NCBI GenBank assembly: GCA_029582265.1
Contig: CM055834.1
Coordinates: 4,187,261 to 4,251,260 of the forward strand
Direction of reading: 5' to 3'
From: Zoroaster sp. YZ-2022
Taxonomy: Eukaryota > Echinodermata > Asteroidea > Forcipulatida > Zoroasteridae
Length of the DNA: 64,000 nucleotides
Shown here: one piece after another, positions 12,481 through 24,466 of the stretch
How the letters are laid out: every line of letters starts with the position of its first letter
How positions within the stretch are numbered: the first letter of the stretch is position 1
Program-made: the position numbers and the translations under genes
The notes under the pieces: model-generated
Database searches by the model: none
What the model saw: the letters and a program-made list of their open reading frames with translations, nothing else
What the model was told of the DNA's origin: nothing

Positions 12481-12489
12481 TTCGATTAT

Positions 12490-13560
12490 CTGACTCGGAT
12501 TCCGAAATTGGCCGAGGCCGTGTGTGTGGACCAATTTAAAATGATTGTCTATCATAGCCACGTCAGTGTCGCCATTTATATGTGTTCGTTGTTGACCGTG
12601 AACAAAAGTGAGAATTAAGAAATGCCTTTTGAATTAAATGGAGTGTACAGGATCAAAAAGTTTACTTGCTTGTAATATGGTAATGGTGCTACTCAACACC
12701 TTGTGATGTTATTCTGTTTAATATATTATCACTTTCTGAACAAATAAATAAAAATACATTATCACATATATGTTTTACTATTTTCATTGTTAATGACACA
12801 ATGAAATGGGCTGATTTTTTTTCTTATAAAGGATGCAGGTAATTTCTTTCGTTTTATCAATGGTGTACACTCCTTGTAAGTAGACATGCTAGATTGCTCA
12901 AATATAAAACTTGTACCGATAATTGTTTGACATTTAACAGTTTTGTCCATCCAGACTAAATTTGATCATAATCATATCAAAATATATTGGAAAATCATTT
13001 CATGTAAAGAACTTTAATTAGCGACCTGCAAACAACTTTTGTAAATAATCTGTATTGTACCTGTCAATCTTTTAAAATAATTTGACTATAATCTGACTAT
13101 AGTCCACTGTCCGTCGCATTTGTCCTTGCTATAGTCCAAGCCAAGTACACAACCGTCGTCCAACTGCAACAATAATAATTCCCAATCCGTCTAGGTAATT
13201 GTTGCCGCGCTGGGTATAGTTTTACAAAGTGAAAACGTTGCCATACCGGGACGCCCATTGGACTAAGGTCCTATGAAATGATGAGCCCAGACATATACTA
13301 CGCTTGTGGTGTTGTGGATTGCTCAAAAATTAAGTGATGAGAGAACAGCTAATGGTAAAGCACAAATCACGGTTATCATAATATTATTAAACCATAATAC
13401 GCAACACTGTTGCATAATTAAACCCATTGGAAACTACCAACTGCAGGCAAGGAAGCTCTGAATGTTGGCAGACAAGGAAGCTCTGAACCAAAACAAGGAT
13501 TACCTTGGTATTAGCTGCGAGCAAGTGCTAACAACTAATATTAATATTTGACGCTTTGCA
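12490..13560. other. No feature recognised
   Basis: AT-rich sequence without recognisable coding or repeat structure. Confidence 0.5.
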
Positions 13561-13740
13561 TGGTGAATAGGAAGAATAGACTGTTTGCGGTGACACCGTG
13601 TGAAATTCTCAAATCGAGTAGTAATTAGTTCTGAAAAGAACCAGATGTTACATCTCGACGTTTCGATCATTATGCTCTGATCTTCTTCAGGAGAATGCCG
13701 GAACCTTGGATAAGTTGTTGCTTAAGTAGGCTGTTGGAGG
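13560..13740 (-). repeat. Stem-loop repeat family, copy 1
   Basis: Contains gcatggtgaa, gactgtttgcggtgacaccg and, in reverse complement, CTCCTGAAGAAGATCAG, a short loop, then a paired arm and GAAACGTCG. The same module recurs at 30039-30230 and 38395-38690, and in diverged form in the dispersed repeat (5990-6060, 25300-25370). See the findings for the hammerhead-like reading of its core. Confidence 0.6.
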
Positions 13741-13896
13741 ATTGGCGATAATTCTAGATGCTGGAGGATTAGTAGCGCCCAGTAGCGCGTTGAAGCGCGC
13801 AGGCGGGAGTCGGTGGAACCGGGGTCATTGGAATGGGGGAGAGGAGTGTGTTCAGACGGAACTGAATCAGTTCACTGAATCAGGGTGGATGACTTA

Positions 13897-14291
13897 AGCC
13901 ATGTTCGCATTGGACTTTTTTGGTTAAGTTTGAGCGACTTCTTGTCAACTTAACAATATTAAGTCCAGTGCGGACGGACGGTAATCTTCTGCGACTGTTA
14001 ACTTACTGCGGCAAAATTGTCAACTTAACAGGCCGAATCGAGTCACGATAAGTTAACATTGTTAACTAAACAACACCGAAAAATCCAATCCAACACGTGA
14101 CTTCCTGAGTGAGCTGCGGCAATTAAGAGCAGCCTCTCGAGATTTCCCTCGTCCAGCTACCGCAGCTACGTTAAGTTACCGCGGCTCGAAATAATCGAAA
14201 TAAGTGCGAACATTGTTAACATAACATTACGGAATGTTGACAATTATTCGCGGTAAGTTACCTGAAAATTAAGTCCAATGCGAACACGGCT
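13897..14291. mobile_element. Non-autonomous Harbinger-like MITE with TTA target duplication
   Basis: A 395-bp element whose ends are inverted repeats. The left end AGCCATGTTCGCATTGGACT matches the reverse complement of the right end, AGCCGTGTTCGCATTGGACT. It is flanked by TTA at 13894-13896 and 14292-14294. A 3-bp TWA duplication is characteristic of PIF/Harbinger elements. The interior is rich in gttaac/cttaac words and has no ORF. Confidence 0.8.
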
Positions 14292-14559
14292 TTAGGATGT
14301 AAGAGTTCCCTTGGTCTGGGGTGGGATATTGACTTTGGATATCTGTAGTAGGGGTCGCCAAATATCGCTGAGGTAGAAGCCGACATCTTGGGGAACGGTG
14401 TTATGCTTGATATGTCTGGGATGCTATGTGTTGATAGGTGTGATGAGTTGAGCTGACTGCCAGTCGATTTGATCCTTGATGTGAGTGCTCTTCGATAGCT
14501 GACTTCTCGAGTGGAAGATTGATAGCCTACTACAGCACAGAAAACATGTATAGGTTTTA

Positions 14560-15560
14560 AGCCGATTACATTTCTAAAATATTACAGCATCCTTTTCGAC
14601 GAAAGAAATTAAAATCTTTTCACATTATGCGGATACAGATGACGGCATAACATTTCCCGCAAATTTAAACTATCTACCGTAACTATTTTAGAATCAAATA
14701 GGAAACATTTCATCAATATTTACGTTATCATCTATCCGTAATTAAAGAACCCTTTCCGCAATTTATTTCCGCAATGTTTCCATGCGGATATGTGACAACT
14801 GTAACATTTTCCAGCACATCTCAACTATCTTTTTAAAATGTTGAACCCTTTCTCATACTATATTTCCACACTGTTTCCGTGTTTTATCAGCAACATTTCA
14901 ACAACATATATTCGCAGCTTTTTCATTCTAATTAGGAACCCATTCCGTGTTGTATTTCCGCATTGTTTCCAGTTTATATGAGTGCATTGTTCATACGTAA
15001 TATTTAAGCAAGCTTTTATTGACTTATTTCCACAAAGTTTCCCTTCTCAATCCGTACCATTTTAGCAGTATATTTCCGCATTGCTCCATTCTAAATTAGT
15101 AACCTTTCACACAAATTATATCCGCAATATTTCATGTTTCAGCAGTCATATGTGGCTTGGTGACGAATGTAACATTTCCCAGCACGTCTTTATGTTGTCT
15201 TTCCGTTAACATCTCATAAATAAATAGGCAATTTTTACTTTACGTTGTCATCTACCAGCAAAATTTCCATTCCAATGAATGAAATTTCATAATAATGTTT
15301 GCAATGATTAATCGCTATAAAATGTTGTCATCCAATTTAGTTTGATTCCAAAGCAGAGTTCAGGGTGTATTACAGAATTCAATTAGGCTGCATTAAATGC
15401 AAATAATAACATAGTTATGACGGAACATCTAAGAACCTTTTAACGATACCAATGAGACAGAGTAAAGTACATCCATCAACTATCCATATATGGCTCAGTG
15501 GCAGATTTCTAAGTGCGTCTTTTCGTCTGTAATTTGTGTAATCGTTGTATTGCTTTAAAT
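14560..15560. repeat. Degenerate interspersed motif region (TATTTCCGCAATGTTTCC)
   Basis: Variants of tatttccgcaatgtttcc recur at about 14763, 14861, 14950, 15027 and 15070, and a longer block (gatatgtgacaactgtaacattttccagcac) near 14790 recurs diverged near 15150. This looks like an old, eroded tandem repeat with a period of around 70-110 bases. Confidence 0.5.
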
Positions 15561-15567
15561 TTTGGAA

Positions 15568-16247
15568 ATTTCACTACCCACAAATAAGTTGCTAAGGGAG
15601 GGGAGAGGACACCCCGGCCCTGCATGGGACAAACCTATTCACTACCCACAAATATGTTGCTAAGGGAGGGGAGAGGACACCCCTGACCCCATGGGACAAA
15701 CCTATTCACTACCCACAAATATGTTGCTATGGGAGGGGAGAGGACACCCCGGCCCTGCATGGGACAAACCTATTCACTACCCACAAATATGTTGCTAAGG
15801 GAGGGGAGAGGACACCCCGGCCCTGCATGGGACAAACCTATTCACTACCCACAAATATGTTGCTAAGGGAGGGGAGAGGACACCCTGGCCCTGCATGGAA
15901 CAAACCTATTCACTACCCACAAATATGTTGCTAAGGGAGGGGGAGAGGACACCCCGGCCCTGCTGGGACAAACCTATTCACTACCCACAAATATGTTGCT
16001 AAGGGAGAGGGAGAGGACACCCCGGCCCTGCATGGGGCAAACCTATTCACTACCCACAAATATGTTGCTAAGGGAGGGGGAGAGGACACCCCGGCCCTGC
16101 ATGGGGCAAACCTATTCACTACCCACAAATATGTTGCTAAGGGAGGGGAGAGGACACCCCGGCCCTGCATGGGACAAACCTATTCACTACCCACAAATAT
16201 GTTGCTAAGGGAGGGGAGAGGACACCCCGGCCCTACATGGGACAAAC
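15568..16247. repeat. 68-bp satellite, about 10 copies
   Basis: A unit beginning ttcactacccacaaatatgt and ending catgggacaaacc is repeated head to tail about ten times with few mismatches; unit starts are 67-69 bases apart. High identity suggests recent expansion. Short ORFs on both strands are artefacts of the repeat. Confidence 0.95.
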
Positions 16248-16259
16248 ATATTTGCAAAT

Positions 16260-17185
16260 TTATGGCGATGCGGGTGGTGCCACTGACCCGCACTGAGTCT
16301 GCGCAGACCAGTTAATAGAGAGACTTGAGAGGTACCACAACTTGGGCTAAATATTGGCAGCAATGGTTGTCACAAAATGCCTAGTTATGACAACTTTTTT
16401 TTCTGTTATACGGTTCAGAACTACTGGGGATCTAACGTTATAGCCACACAGTAATCATAAGTAATAATAAAGAACATCAACTTCATAAACAGGCAGTTTG
16501 CTCTGCAATCATGTTACTAAATAAATATAACGAAAACATATCAAAAGAAGGTAGTTTAAGGTTTACACATGTTCCAAACAAAAGGTGCATACTTTCTAAG
16601 CAAGAAATTTAACATCACACCAGTAATCAAAATTTACTGTATACTATTTTGCTAACATTTTCATCATTTAAAATGTATAAGTTACTAAATGTACAATATT
16701 TGACTACATGACACAAAAAAACAAATTAAACTTCTTCTTTTTTGGGGAAGAATTTTTTTTTTACAATCAGCAGTATTTTCTAAAAAACCAAGATGCTTTT
16801 TGTCTTGATATACAATAATTACATATAATATACATGCACAAATTTCCCAATTTGTAGGTTAAATTTTAAGAAAAAAAACCAAATTATAAATATTTACTTC
16901 ATTGATCCAACTATATATTATTTACACCGATGGACAGGTTTTGAGGCAGGTGACCAATTCTATCCCGTCTGCTCTTTGTGGTTAATGCTTCTGTGGTAAC
17001 ATTCTGACGGTAAAATAATAATAGAAAGTATAATTTGATAAGAACTGTATCACACACAAGAAATATTTATCCTTATACAGTTCGCTTGGTGAAATGTGTG
17101 TTGTGGAAGACACATAATAAAAGATATGGTAACATTTCCTTTAAAAAAAAACATACACAGACTTCCTTGTAAAGGGCAAATTAAC
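16260..17185. other. No feature recognised
   Basis: AT-rich sequence. Opposite a possible exon (next entry), the minus strand has an acceptor-like ttattattttaccgtcag ending at 17009. No coding content is evident. Confidence 0.4.
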
Positions 17186-17189
17186 TTAC

Positions 17190-17257
17190 TTTAACAATGC
17201 TTCATCCTTCGTCACAAACGCTCCAGTTCACATTGTCCTTGACCTCATACTCAATCC
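17190..17257 (-). CDS. Candidate terminal coding exon of a host gene
   Basis: Read leftward, a 3' splice-site sequence ending TTTCAG precedes 17257. One frame then encodes IEYEVKDNVNWSVCDEG and stops at 17202, followed by AAAGTAAGT, a near-consensus 5' splice site at 17190. This fits a short last coding exon with a spliced 3' untranslated region. It is too short to identify a protein and could be chance; no repeat family explains it. Confidence 0.25.
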
Positions 17258-17507
17258 CTGAAATGTTGTTGGATAAAAACAAGAATATCTGAGTGAATAT
17301 TAGTTGATATTGTAAATATATATTTTTGAAATCAATTTAATTTGTGTATTACAAAATAGCAAAAGTAATTTCATGCCCCAAACAAAATGTTTCAAACTAA
17401 AAAAATAATTAGTCAGAAAAAGGTTAGTATATATGGGCTATAAAAGAGAATCATGTACAGTTTAGGTCAAGGAAAGGTGATTGATTTTTGTTGATTTCTT
17501 GGAGAGG

Positions 17508-17830
17508 GAGGATTGGTAGGAACTGTCATTCGAACAGTGACTATTTAAATAGCCAGGAAATTTAGAGGGATTAATGGAACTTCATTCGAACAGTGACTGT
17601 TTAAAATCAACCAGGATTTGAGGGAAGGGAGGGAATTAATGGAACCCTCGTTCGAGCAGTGAATAAAATCAACCAGGAGTCGAGGGGAGGGAGGTGATTG
17701 GGCGGAGCTTTCATTCGAGCAGTGGCTATTTCAAGTCAACCAGGAATTGAGGGAAGAGAGGGGTTAGTGGAACCCTTATTCGAGTAGTCGCTATTTCGAA
17801 TGGGGCGGTGTATTTGGGCCCTCATTCGTA
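17508..17830. repeat. Degenerate ~62-bp tandem repeat, 4-5 copies
   Basis: Units share cattcgagcagtg, a tcaaccagga core and a G-rich gagggaagggagg block followed by attaatggaac. The copies differ in length and sequence, so the array is old. Confidence 0.75.
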
Positions 17831-18289
17831 AGTAGGCTATAAAATCAAATTGGTTAGCCTTCTATGAGAAGCGCAAATGCAGTGATAGTAATATCATCAT
17901 GATGTAATGTCCTAAATATTACAGATTCGCCCATTGCTAATGCTGAAATATAGTAAAACTTTACAGTTACACACAAACCTACATTGTGTTGGAGGCTAGG
18001 TCCTGACTCTGCCGTTATTTAAGATTGGCTTACTAAACAAATATTAACAATACTCACCCGGAACATGGCGTGATTGGTTAAAATAAGACAATTTCCTGGG
18101 AGGCTTACATGAGTAGTGTGATCACTGTGTCCCTGCTGTTGGCTAATTGGTTACTTTCTGCCAAAATTCTAACGGCCGACCTCTACGACATCGACCCTGG
18201 GCCGGCCAGAGTATAGCCTTTAGTTAAGACCCACCAGCAATATGGAACACAATGCACGATAGAAGACCATGCTCGCAAGTGTGGACGCC

Positions 18290-18341
18290 CCCAAGGCTCT
18301 TTACCACGTGCCCCCCGTGCCCCCCCATAGTTACGCCACTG
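18290..18341 (-). mobile_element. hAT-like terminal end (one end only)
   Basis: The reverse complement of 18341 leftward reads CAGTGGCGTAACTATGGGGG, very similar to the 3' terminal repeat of the hAT-like element ending at 61047 (CAGTGGCGTAGCGTAG). I did not find the partner end or a target duplication, so this is a partial call. Confidence 0.4.
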
Positions 18342-18369
18342 CCTAACGTTGACCTATATGAAAGTTTTC

Positions 18370-19400
18370 ATTGCCTCATTCGATAGATCGCTTACGGAGT
18401 TTCATGAACATCGGATGTTGAATACAGAAAATACGGAGGATGGCCACAATGAGCCCCTCCCCAGGTCTGAGAACGAAAAGCCCAGGGTTGATAGGGTTAA
18501 TCAGATGGTGATGAACATTTAGATTTGACCATATAGGACTGACCAGATGGAACGTCCACAACAGAAGTAGGTAAAATTGAGTTTCAGAGCCTGGCAAAAA
18601 GCTTAAAGACGTCTGATGCTAGAGGTACTAGATTTTGGAATAATAACTGTATGTTGATGGGATGCAGATGACTGCCTGGTAGAACGGTATGCTTAAAGAT
18701 GAGGTAGTTTAAGATTGTCGACTGTCCAGTGGATGAGGCAGCAGAGAGCACTGCATTTTGCGGAAGACTGTGAGACCATCAACTTGTCTACGATGCGTCA
18801 GAGATTGGATACCAAGTGCGTCGTGAAGATTAAGTGGAAGAGATGAGATGGCTTTATTTTGAAGACTGTCTAAAATCCTTACGTTTGATTGTGCTGCTGT
18901 TCCCCAAATTGGGCTACAGTACTCCAAATTGGGTCTGATGAAAGACTTGTGAATAGTGGTTGTGGGTCTACTATTGGTTGTTCCACTTTGCTTTCCTCAT
19001 CATTCTAAGATTTCATACAAGTAGTCATAGCTAAGATGTGTTGTGTCAAGGTGAGTTTGGCACGTAATGTGACCCCAAGATCTTGATGGAGACCACGTCA
19101 CTTAGTTGCTCCTCAAGGAATTTTTGTTGAGGATTCAGATGGTTTGTAGTCCTTTACCGAGATATGATGATAGACTAAGTTTTAGATGCAATGAACCTAA
19201 GCATCCAAGATGCTGCACAATATATTCTCTCAGCAGATGATGTAACTGCAGAGAAAAGGGTACAACCTACAACAGAAACTTGATGAAATCTGGTTTTGAA
19301 CTAACGGAGTAAATGACTAGTTATCCCACAATCCTGCAATTTAACAAGAAGACCCGTATGCCATACTTTATCAAATGCTGCACTCAGACAGATAATTGTC
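18370..19400 (-). pseudogene. LINE reverse-transcriptase remnant (Jockey/CR1-like)
   Basis: Read leftward, motif A is visible near 19395-19320 (LSAAFDKVWHTGLLVKLQDCGI; the FD holds a catalytic Asp). The thumb/C-terminal region follows at 18927-18709 (MEYCSPIWGTAAQSN then LDSLQNKAISSL), with a tail region to about 18380. The stretch between is riddled with stops, and the YxDD block is not recognisable. The order and spacing match Jockey/CR1-type LINE pol. It abuts dispersed repeat copy B at 19404. Confidence 0.7.
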
Positions 19401-19403
19401 ACA

Positions 19404-19751
19404 ATTCAATAGTTCGTTAATCTACCTGTGTGATTTGTAACTGTTAATGTCCATGATTTGTGTAAAATTTCCAAAAGTAAATCTCGAAAAAAAAAAGATT
19501 TTAAAATGTTTCCTAAATAAAAAAAATACTAAAATGGAAAGCGTATATATTATTATCCCTCGTTATGTAATAATGTTGCTTTGTCTTAAAAGATAATTAA
19601 GGGTAATGGGAGCAGATGACAGTTATTATCAAATTAACATTGCTAATTGTTCAATAGTGATGTGAAACCACGGGTGAAATGGAGTGAATTGGCATATATT
19701 TGGTGGAAAGGAGGGCCACATTTTTACTACAAAATATTACTGGTCACACAA
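19404..19751. repeat. Dispersed repeat copy B, left part
   Basis: Matches 5424-5780 of copy A and stops abruptly at 19751 in the middle of the copy A sequence ggtcacacaagtaaaac. It resumes at 24467. The interruption is the gypsy element described next. Confidence 0.9.
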
Positions 19752-19959
19752 TGTAGTGTATGTAGCGTGGGTACAATACAAGATTAACACACACACTTAT
19801 ACTTTGGAGCTGCCATTACTGAAAAACGTTTATTCTGTGCCCTTGCAATCCAGGGGTCATGATTTGACCTTTGACAATAAGCTGTATGCAAATTATACAA
19901 TCATAAATATTCATGAGCTGTGTCTAAGTCAGCAAGTGGGCCAAAGAAAATATATCACA
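19752..19959 (-). repeat. 3' LTR of the Mag-type element
   Basis: 208 bp. Nearly identical to 24253-24466, with TG...CA termini. The main difference is near its right end (cagcaagtggg here, gaagtcgaggcaagtggg in the other LTR). Confidence 0.93.
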
Positions 19960-19972
19960 TTTCCTCCTCACT
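19960..19972 (-). promoter_or_regulatory. Polypurine tract of the Mag-type element
   Basis: The plus strand tttcctcctcact immediately inside the 3' LTR reads AGTGAGGAGGAAA on the element strand, the expected position and composition for plus-strand DNA priming. Confidence 0.8.
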
Positions 19973-20262
19973 AAATATGAAGTGATTGAAATATTCAACA
20001 ATCAATTAATAATGTTTATGTAGTGGTTCTAATACTATGAAACAAAAGTTTGGTTGTCTGTGAGAAGTAATAAATGCAGAATGTCCATAAAAATATCTGA
20101 ACTAGTCCATGGCAATTTTTTTCTTTTCTTGTTAACACTTAACACTTAAACTTTCAACACATTTTTTAATACTACTATTGGTTAGAGACTGTATCCATGA
20201 GGTAAGAAAATACAGTGTTGTGTTTCACCAAGAGTCTTTTGGCAGTCCACTAAAGATTGAGT

Positions 20263-21480
20263 TTATCCGGGGTTTATGTTTGCGTGAGGGTACCGACGCT
20301 CAACAACGCGAGGACTACCCGACATGGTAGGTTTGATGGGTGACGATGTTTCGCGAGGTACACTTAGTTCTGGTTCTGCTGCTGTTGGTGTGGAATTGTT
20401 CATTTCCGACGTTACGACCTGTGGTACAACATCATAGGGTATCATAGGTGTGTGTTCAGATCAGGGGGTTTCCCAATGTCGGAGTCGAGAAGCTGATCGA
20501 TATGTCGGCGCCAGATCATGTTTGGTCCAACACAGACTTCATAGGACAAGGGCCCAGTCCGAGCGTGTACCACACCAGGTATCCATTTCTGTTTGCCTCT
20601 GTAGTCACGAACGGAGACGGTTTGTCCAATATGAAATTCGCGCGTTACCGTAGCTGACTTGTGATACGCTGTTTGATCCATCTGCTTGTTATTGACATGG
20701 CGACGGATATCGGGCTTGAGAATATCCAATCGTGAACGAAGATTTCTTCCCATGAATAACATAGCTGGTGATTGTCCGGTTGTGCTGTGCGGAGCATTCC
20801 TGTATGCAAACAGGAAGTTAGCCAGTTTCGTTGTTGTGGAACCTTTCTCCCCCTTCATTGAGTGGAGCGCATGTTTGAAGGTCTGAACAAAGCGTTCCGC
20901 AAGGCCATTCGTGGACGGGTGGTATGGAGCGGACGTGATGTGCTTTATCCCGTTACGCTTCAGAAATGCCTGAAACTCATCCGAAGTGAACTGTGTGCCG
21001 TTATCGCTCACAAGTTGCTCCTGGCACTCCATTGCGAGCGAAAATGCTGCGTAGAATTTCAATCGTGTGCGCAGAGTCGGAAGATTTCGTGCTTACCACC
21101 TCGGTGTGCCACTTGGAATGAGCATCCACAACGACAAGAAACATTTGGCCAAGAAATGGCCCAGCATAATCAATATGAATACGTTGCCACGGTGTTGTGG
21201 GCCACTCCCACGTATGAAGTGGTGCTGACATTGGATTATGCTGCACTTGTTGGCATCCAACACAAACTTTGGCAAGTCGCTCAATGTCGCTATCTATTCC
21301 GGGCCACCACACATATCCGCGTGCGATACACTTCATTTTGACTACTCCCATGTGGCCCTGATGCAACTCACTGAGAACTGTCTCGCGTAGTTTCAGCGGA
21401 ATTACCACACGTAAGCCCCACAAAAGACAGCCATCGTGCAGTGAAAGTTCATTCCTGCGTACGTTAAAGGGCTTTAGCTC
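20263..21480 (-). pseudogene. Integrase of the Mag-type element, frameshifted
   Basis: The N-terminal zinc-binding HHCC is seen as HQGHMG followed by CVGCQQ. The catalytic core has Asp in IDYAGPF, Asp in SDNGTQF and Glu in NGLAERFVQ, so all three DDE residues are present. A frame change near 21030-21060 splits the core between the first and second Asp. Another near 21474 separates integrase from RNase H, and a third near 20445 precedes the tail (MIPYDVVPQVV). After the core come the GPxxR-like region (RTGPLSYEV) and a C-terminal tail without a chromodomain. Confidence 0.88.
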
Positions 21481-23498
21481 GCGTCATATGTGTGTGGCCA
21501 TCCTTTCATGGTATATTCACATGCTTGTGTGAGCACAATATCACGAGCTGTTTCCTTGCGTACCTGAGCACTGGTCACTGGCATCTTCTCTAACTGTGAG
21601 ATGTGGAGAAGATCATCCGGGTCAGTATCCTCAACCCAAACCTCAGGTACTGGTAGTCGCGAAAGTCCATCCGCGTTACAGTGCTTAGTAGTGTTCTTGT
21701 ATTCAATCTCATAGTCATGGCCCGCGAGAAAAATAGCGTATCGCACTAAACGTAATGCTGTTGTCGTAGGAACACTCTTAGCGGGATGGAATATCGAAGT
21801 TAGCGGTTGGTGATCGGTGATCAATGTAAACTTCCGCCCTTGTAGATAGTTATTAAACTTTTTGACACCCCACACAAGTGCCAAAGCCTCTTTATCGATT
21901 TGCGAGTAATTTCGCTCGGCGGAGGATAGCGTGCGAGAAGCGAATGCGATCGGTCGCTCGGTGTTATTGGGCATCACGTGGGACATGACTGCGCCCAATC
22001 CGTATGGCGAAGCGTCGCATGCTAACTTTACTGGCAACTCTGGATCGTAGTGTGTAAGCACCTCATCAGACGTGATCAGTGTCTTTGCCATTTCGAACGC
22101 TTTCTGACATTCTGTGGTCCACCCCCATTTGCGATTTTTCTCCAACAACTGGTGGAGTGGATGCAGAACTGTCGCCAAGTCAGGCAAGAAGCGATGATAG
22201 TAATTCACAAGTCCGAGAAACGAGCGAACCTGACTGACGTTCGTAGGTTGCGGGGCGTTCTTTACCGCGCTTATCTTTTCCTGCGTCATGTGTAATCCAT
22301 GAGCATCGATTTCATGCCCACAAAAATTCACCTTCTTCTTGAAGAACCCGCATTTGGACTGATTAAGTCGCAGTCCACGATTACGCAGGACCTTAAGCAC
22401 GCTTTGTAGATTTTGTAGGTGCTCTGAGTCATTATGGCCAGTAATTATCATATCATCCAGAATGCAGTGAACTCCTGGAATTCCTTGCAGGATTTGTTCC
22501 ATCGCACGTTGCCACATAGCAGGGGCAGATGACACACCAAATGCTAGGCGGTTCATCTTATACAGTCCCTTATGAGTGTTCAAGGTGAGTAACTTACTTG
22601 ACTCCTCGTTCATTACCATATGAAGATAAGCCTGTCTCAGATCAAGCTTACTGAAGCGCTGACCACCTGCAAGTGTCGCGAATGATCTTCAATCTTAGGC
22701 AAGGGGTATTGTTCAGTCCGCAGATTAGCATTAACGGTCACCTTAAAGTCGCCACAGATTCGAACTCCGCCACTTTTCTTCGCGACGGGTACAATGGGTG
22801 TCGCCCATTCACTAGTTTCAACAGGAGAGATTATATTCTCGCGTTCAAGCTTAACAAGTTCTGCTTGCTTCAATCTTGGGTCGAAGGGCATATGGGACCG
22901 GTCTGGCTTTAAGAAACACAGGTTGAGCGTTATCTTTAAGTACAAGGTTACCTTGAATTCCTTTGAGCTCCCCAATTTCCTCTTTGAAGAGATCATTATA
23001 TTCTCCAAGCAAGGCTTTTAGCTTAGCCTCGGTATCAACTTGATTATCCACCGACATTGTCAGAAGATTTGGCCAGTCCAGCTTTATGTGTGTGAGCCAG
23101 TCGCGTCCAAAAAGCGCTGGTCCTCTACGACCGACAACGTATAACTGTCCACAGTATTGTTGTCCTCGGTATTCAATATTCACGCGCAACAAACCAACCG
23201 GTGCTATTTTCTCACCAGTGTATGTCTGCAGTTTCACATTGGTTGTGCGTAGTTTCAAATGGGAGAATTTTAGCTGATAATCTTCCTTCGAAATGATCGA
23301 TACCGCAGATCCAGTGTCCAATTCCATGCGAAATGGTGTACCATTAATGGACAGCGTCACCCAAATGGTACTATCTTTACTCTGATCCAAACTGTTAACT
23401 GCCAGCCGCCCAACAAACACTGAAGAATCATCATCATCATCAGTATGATCTGTCATTTCAGAGATTTCATGGGTTTCGACTTTTGCTTGCCCTTCCAC
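21474..23498 (-). pseudogene. Protease, reverse transcriptase and RNase H of the Mag-type element
   Basis: The aspartic protease active site is MELDTGSAVSII near 23320. Reverse transcriptase begins near 22870 (SEWATPIVPVAKKSGGVRIC), changes frame near 22860 and again near 22630, and continues in a 381-residue frame. There the catalytic block reads CILDDMIITG; both Asp are present, with Ile where Tyr is more usual. RNase H follows (KLACDASPYGLGAVM, RNYSQIDKEALALVW, FTLITDHQPL) and ends at HCNADGLSRLP. Together the frames cover the normal gypsy pol order. Confidence 0.9.
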
Positions 23499-24014
23499 TG
23501 TCTCTGAGTCGAAGGGCCACGACTGGGTTGTTGGTCAGGTTTCGATCGACATGCTGGACGGATATGTCCCTTTTTGTTGCATCCATGACACGTAGCGTCC
23601 TTAAAGCGACACTGATTTGGGAATGTCCTCCTCGTCCAGCAGCGATAACACGAGGAAGATATTTGTGGTTTCGCAGAAAATTTATGAACAGATTGACTCC
23701 GGCTTGATTTGCTTTGAAACTCAACGGCGTCCTTTGCTGCCGCCTCCATGGCTGTAGCAATATCAATGGCTTTCTTGAGGGTAAGCTGTGCCTCAGCGAG
23801 CAGACGTTTTGTAATGTTTCCGGCTCGCAGACCACATACATAATAGTCCATAAGTTTTAGGCCCAATTAAACTGATAAAAGCAGGAACTTTCTTATTGTC
23901 CTTGATATTATTGGCCTCAAAATACTGATCCAATCGCTCAATATATGTATGCCAGTCTTCCTCCGACCGGTCAAAAGGATCAATCCTACCGATAAGGGCA
24001 CTAGCGATGGCCAT
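23453..24014 (-). pseudogene. Gag of the Mag-type element, frameshifted
   Basis: The start is MAIASALIGRIDPFDRSEED at 24014, a typical Mag-type Gag N-terminus. One frameshift near 23860 leads into the second part, which carries two zinc knuckles: a degenerate first one (CYRCWTRRTFPNQC) and a canonical CHGCNKKGHIRPAC. Gag runs into protease near 23460 in another frame. Confidence 0.85.
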
Positions 24015-24236
24015 GGTTCAACGAGAGTTCAGCCACATAAGACAACAGTACATGTGTACGCTACACGAGTTGGCAAACAACAACGGAAAGTCAATGTGTA
24101 TAAGTACAGTACATATAATATCGTTCAAAGTCACATGTGAACAAGACGAAAACTTGGCAGATTTACTCCAAAAGCACTCTCAAAAACACACCCACAGAAG
24201 ATAATGCTCCTTATCAATAATTATGGGGTTTAGAAA

Positions 24237-24250
24237 CATCCTCGTCGCCA
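24237..24250 (-). promoter_or_regulatory. Primer binding site, tRNA-Ser type
   Basis: The plus strand catcctcgtcgcca equals the 3' end of a metazoan tRNA-Ser(GCU) including CCA, so the element strand can pair with it over 14 bases. It sits two bases inside the 5' LTR. Confidence 0.85.
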
Positions 24251-24252
24251 GT

Positions 24253-24466
24253 TGTAGTGTATGTAGCGTGGGTACAATACAAGATTAACACACACACTTA
24301 TACCTTGGAGCTGCCATTACTGAAAAACGTTTATTCTGTGCCCTTGCAATCCAGGGGTCATGATTTGACCTTTGACAATAAGCTGTATGCAAGTTATACA
24401 ATCATAAATATTCATGAGCTGTGTCTAGGAAGTCGAGGCAAGTGGGCCAAAGGAAATTATATCACA
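24253..24466 (-). repeat. 5' LTR of the Mag-type element
   Basis: 214 bp, TG...CA termini, partner of 19752-19959. Confidence 0.93.

Larger units (their letters stand above)
19752..24466 (-). mobile_element. Complete Ty3/gypsy (Mag-type) LTR retrotransposon with 5-bp target duplication
   Basis: 4,715 bases on the minus strand. Two LTRs of 208 bp (19752-19959) and 214 bp (24253-24466) begin TGTAGTG and end ATATCACA on the plus strand. They are flanked by CACAA at 19747-19751 and 24467-24471. The empty site is preserved in copy A as ggtcacacaagtaaaac near 5777-5793. The primer site matches tRNA-Ser, a purine tract precedes the 3' LTR, and gag, protease, reverse transcriptase, RNase H and integrase follow in Ty3/gypsy order. 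The tRNA-Ser primer and short LTRs fit the Mag lineage. Multiple frameshifts suggest it is now inactive, unless some are assembly errors. The two LTRs differ by a few substitutions and a short indel. Confidence 0.93.

Noticed and set aside
15568..16247. CRISPR-like array
   Set aside because: Head-to-tail satellite with no unique spacers; eukaryotic context. The 45-bp array at 24611 was rejected for the same reason.
19684..19974. 96-residue ORF at the 3' LTR (and its partner at 24257)
   Set aside because: Lies entirely within LTR sequence and flank; repeated only because the LTR is.
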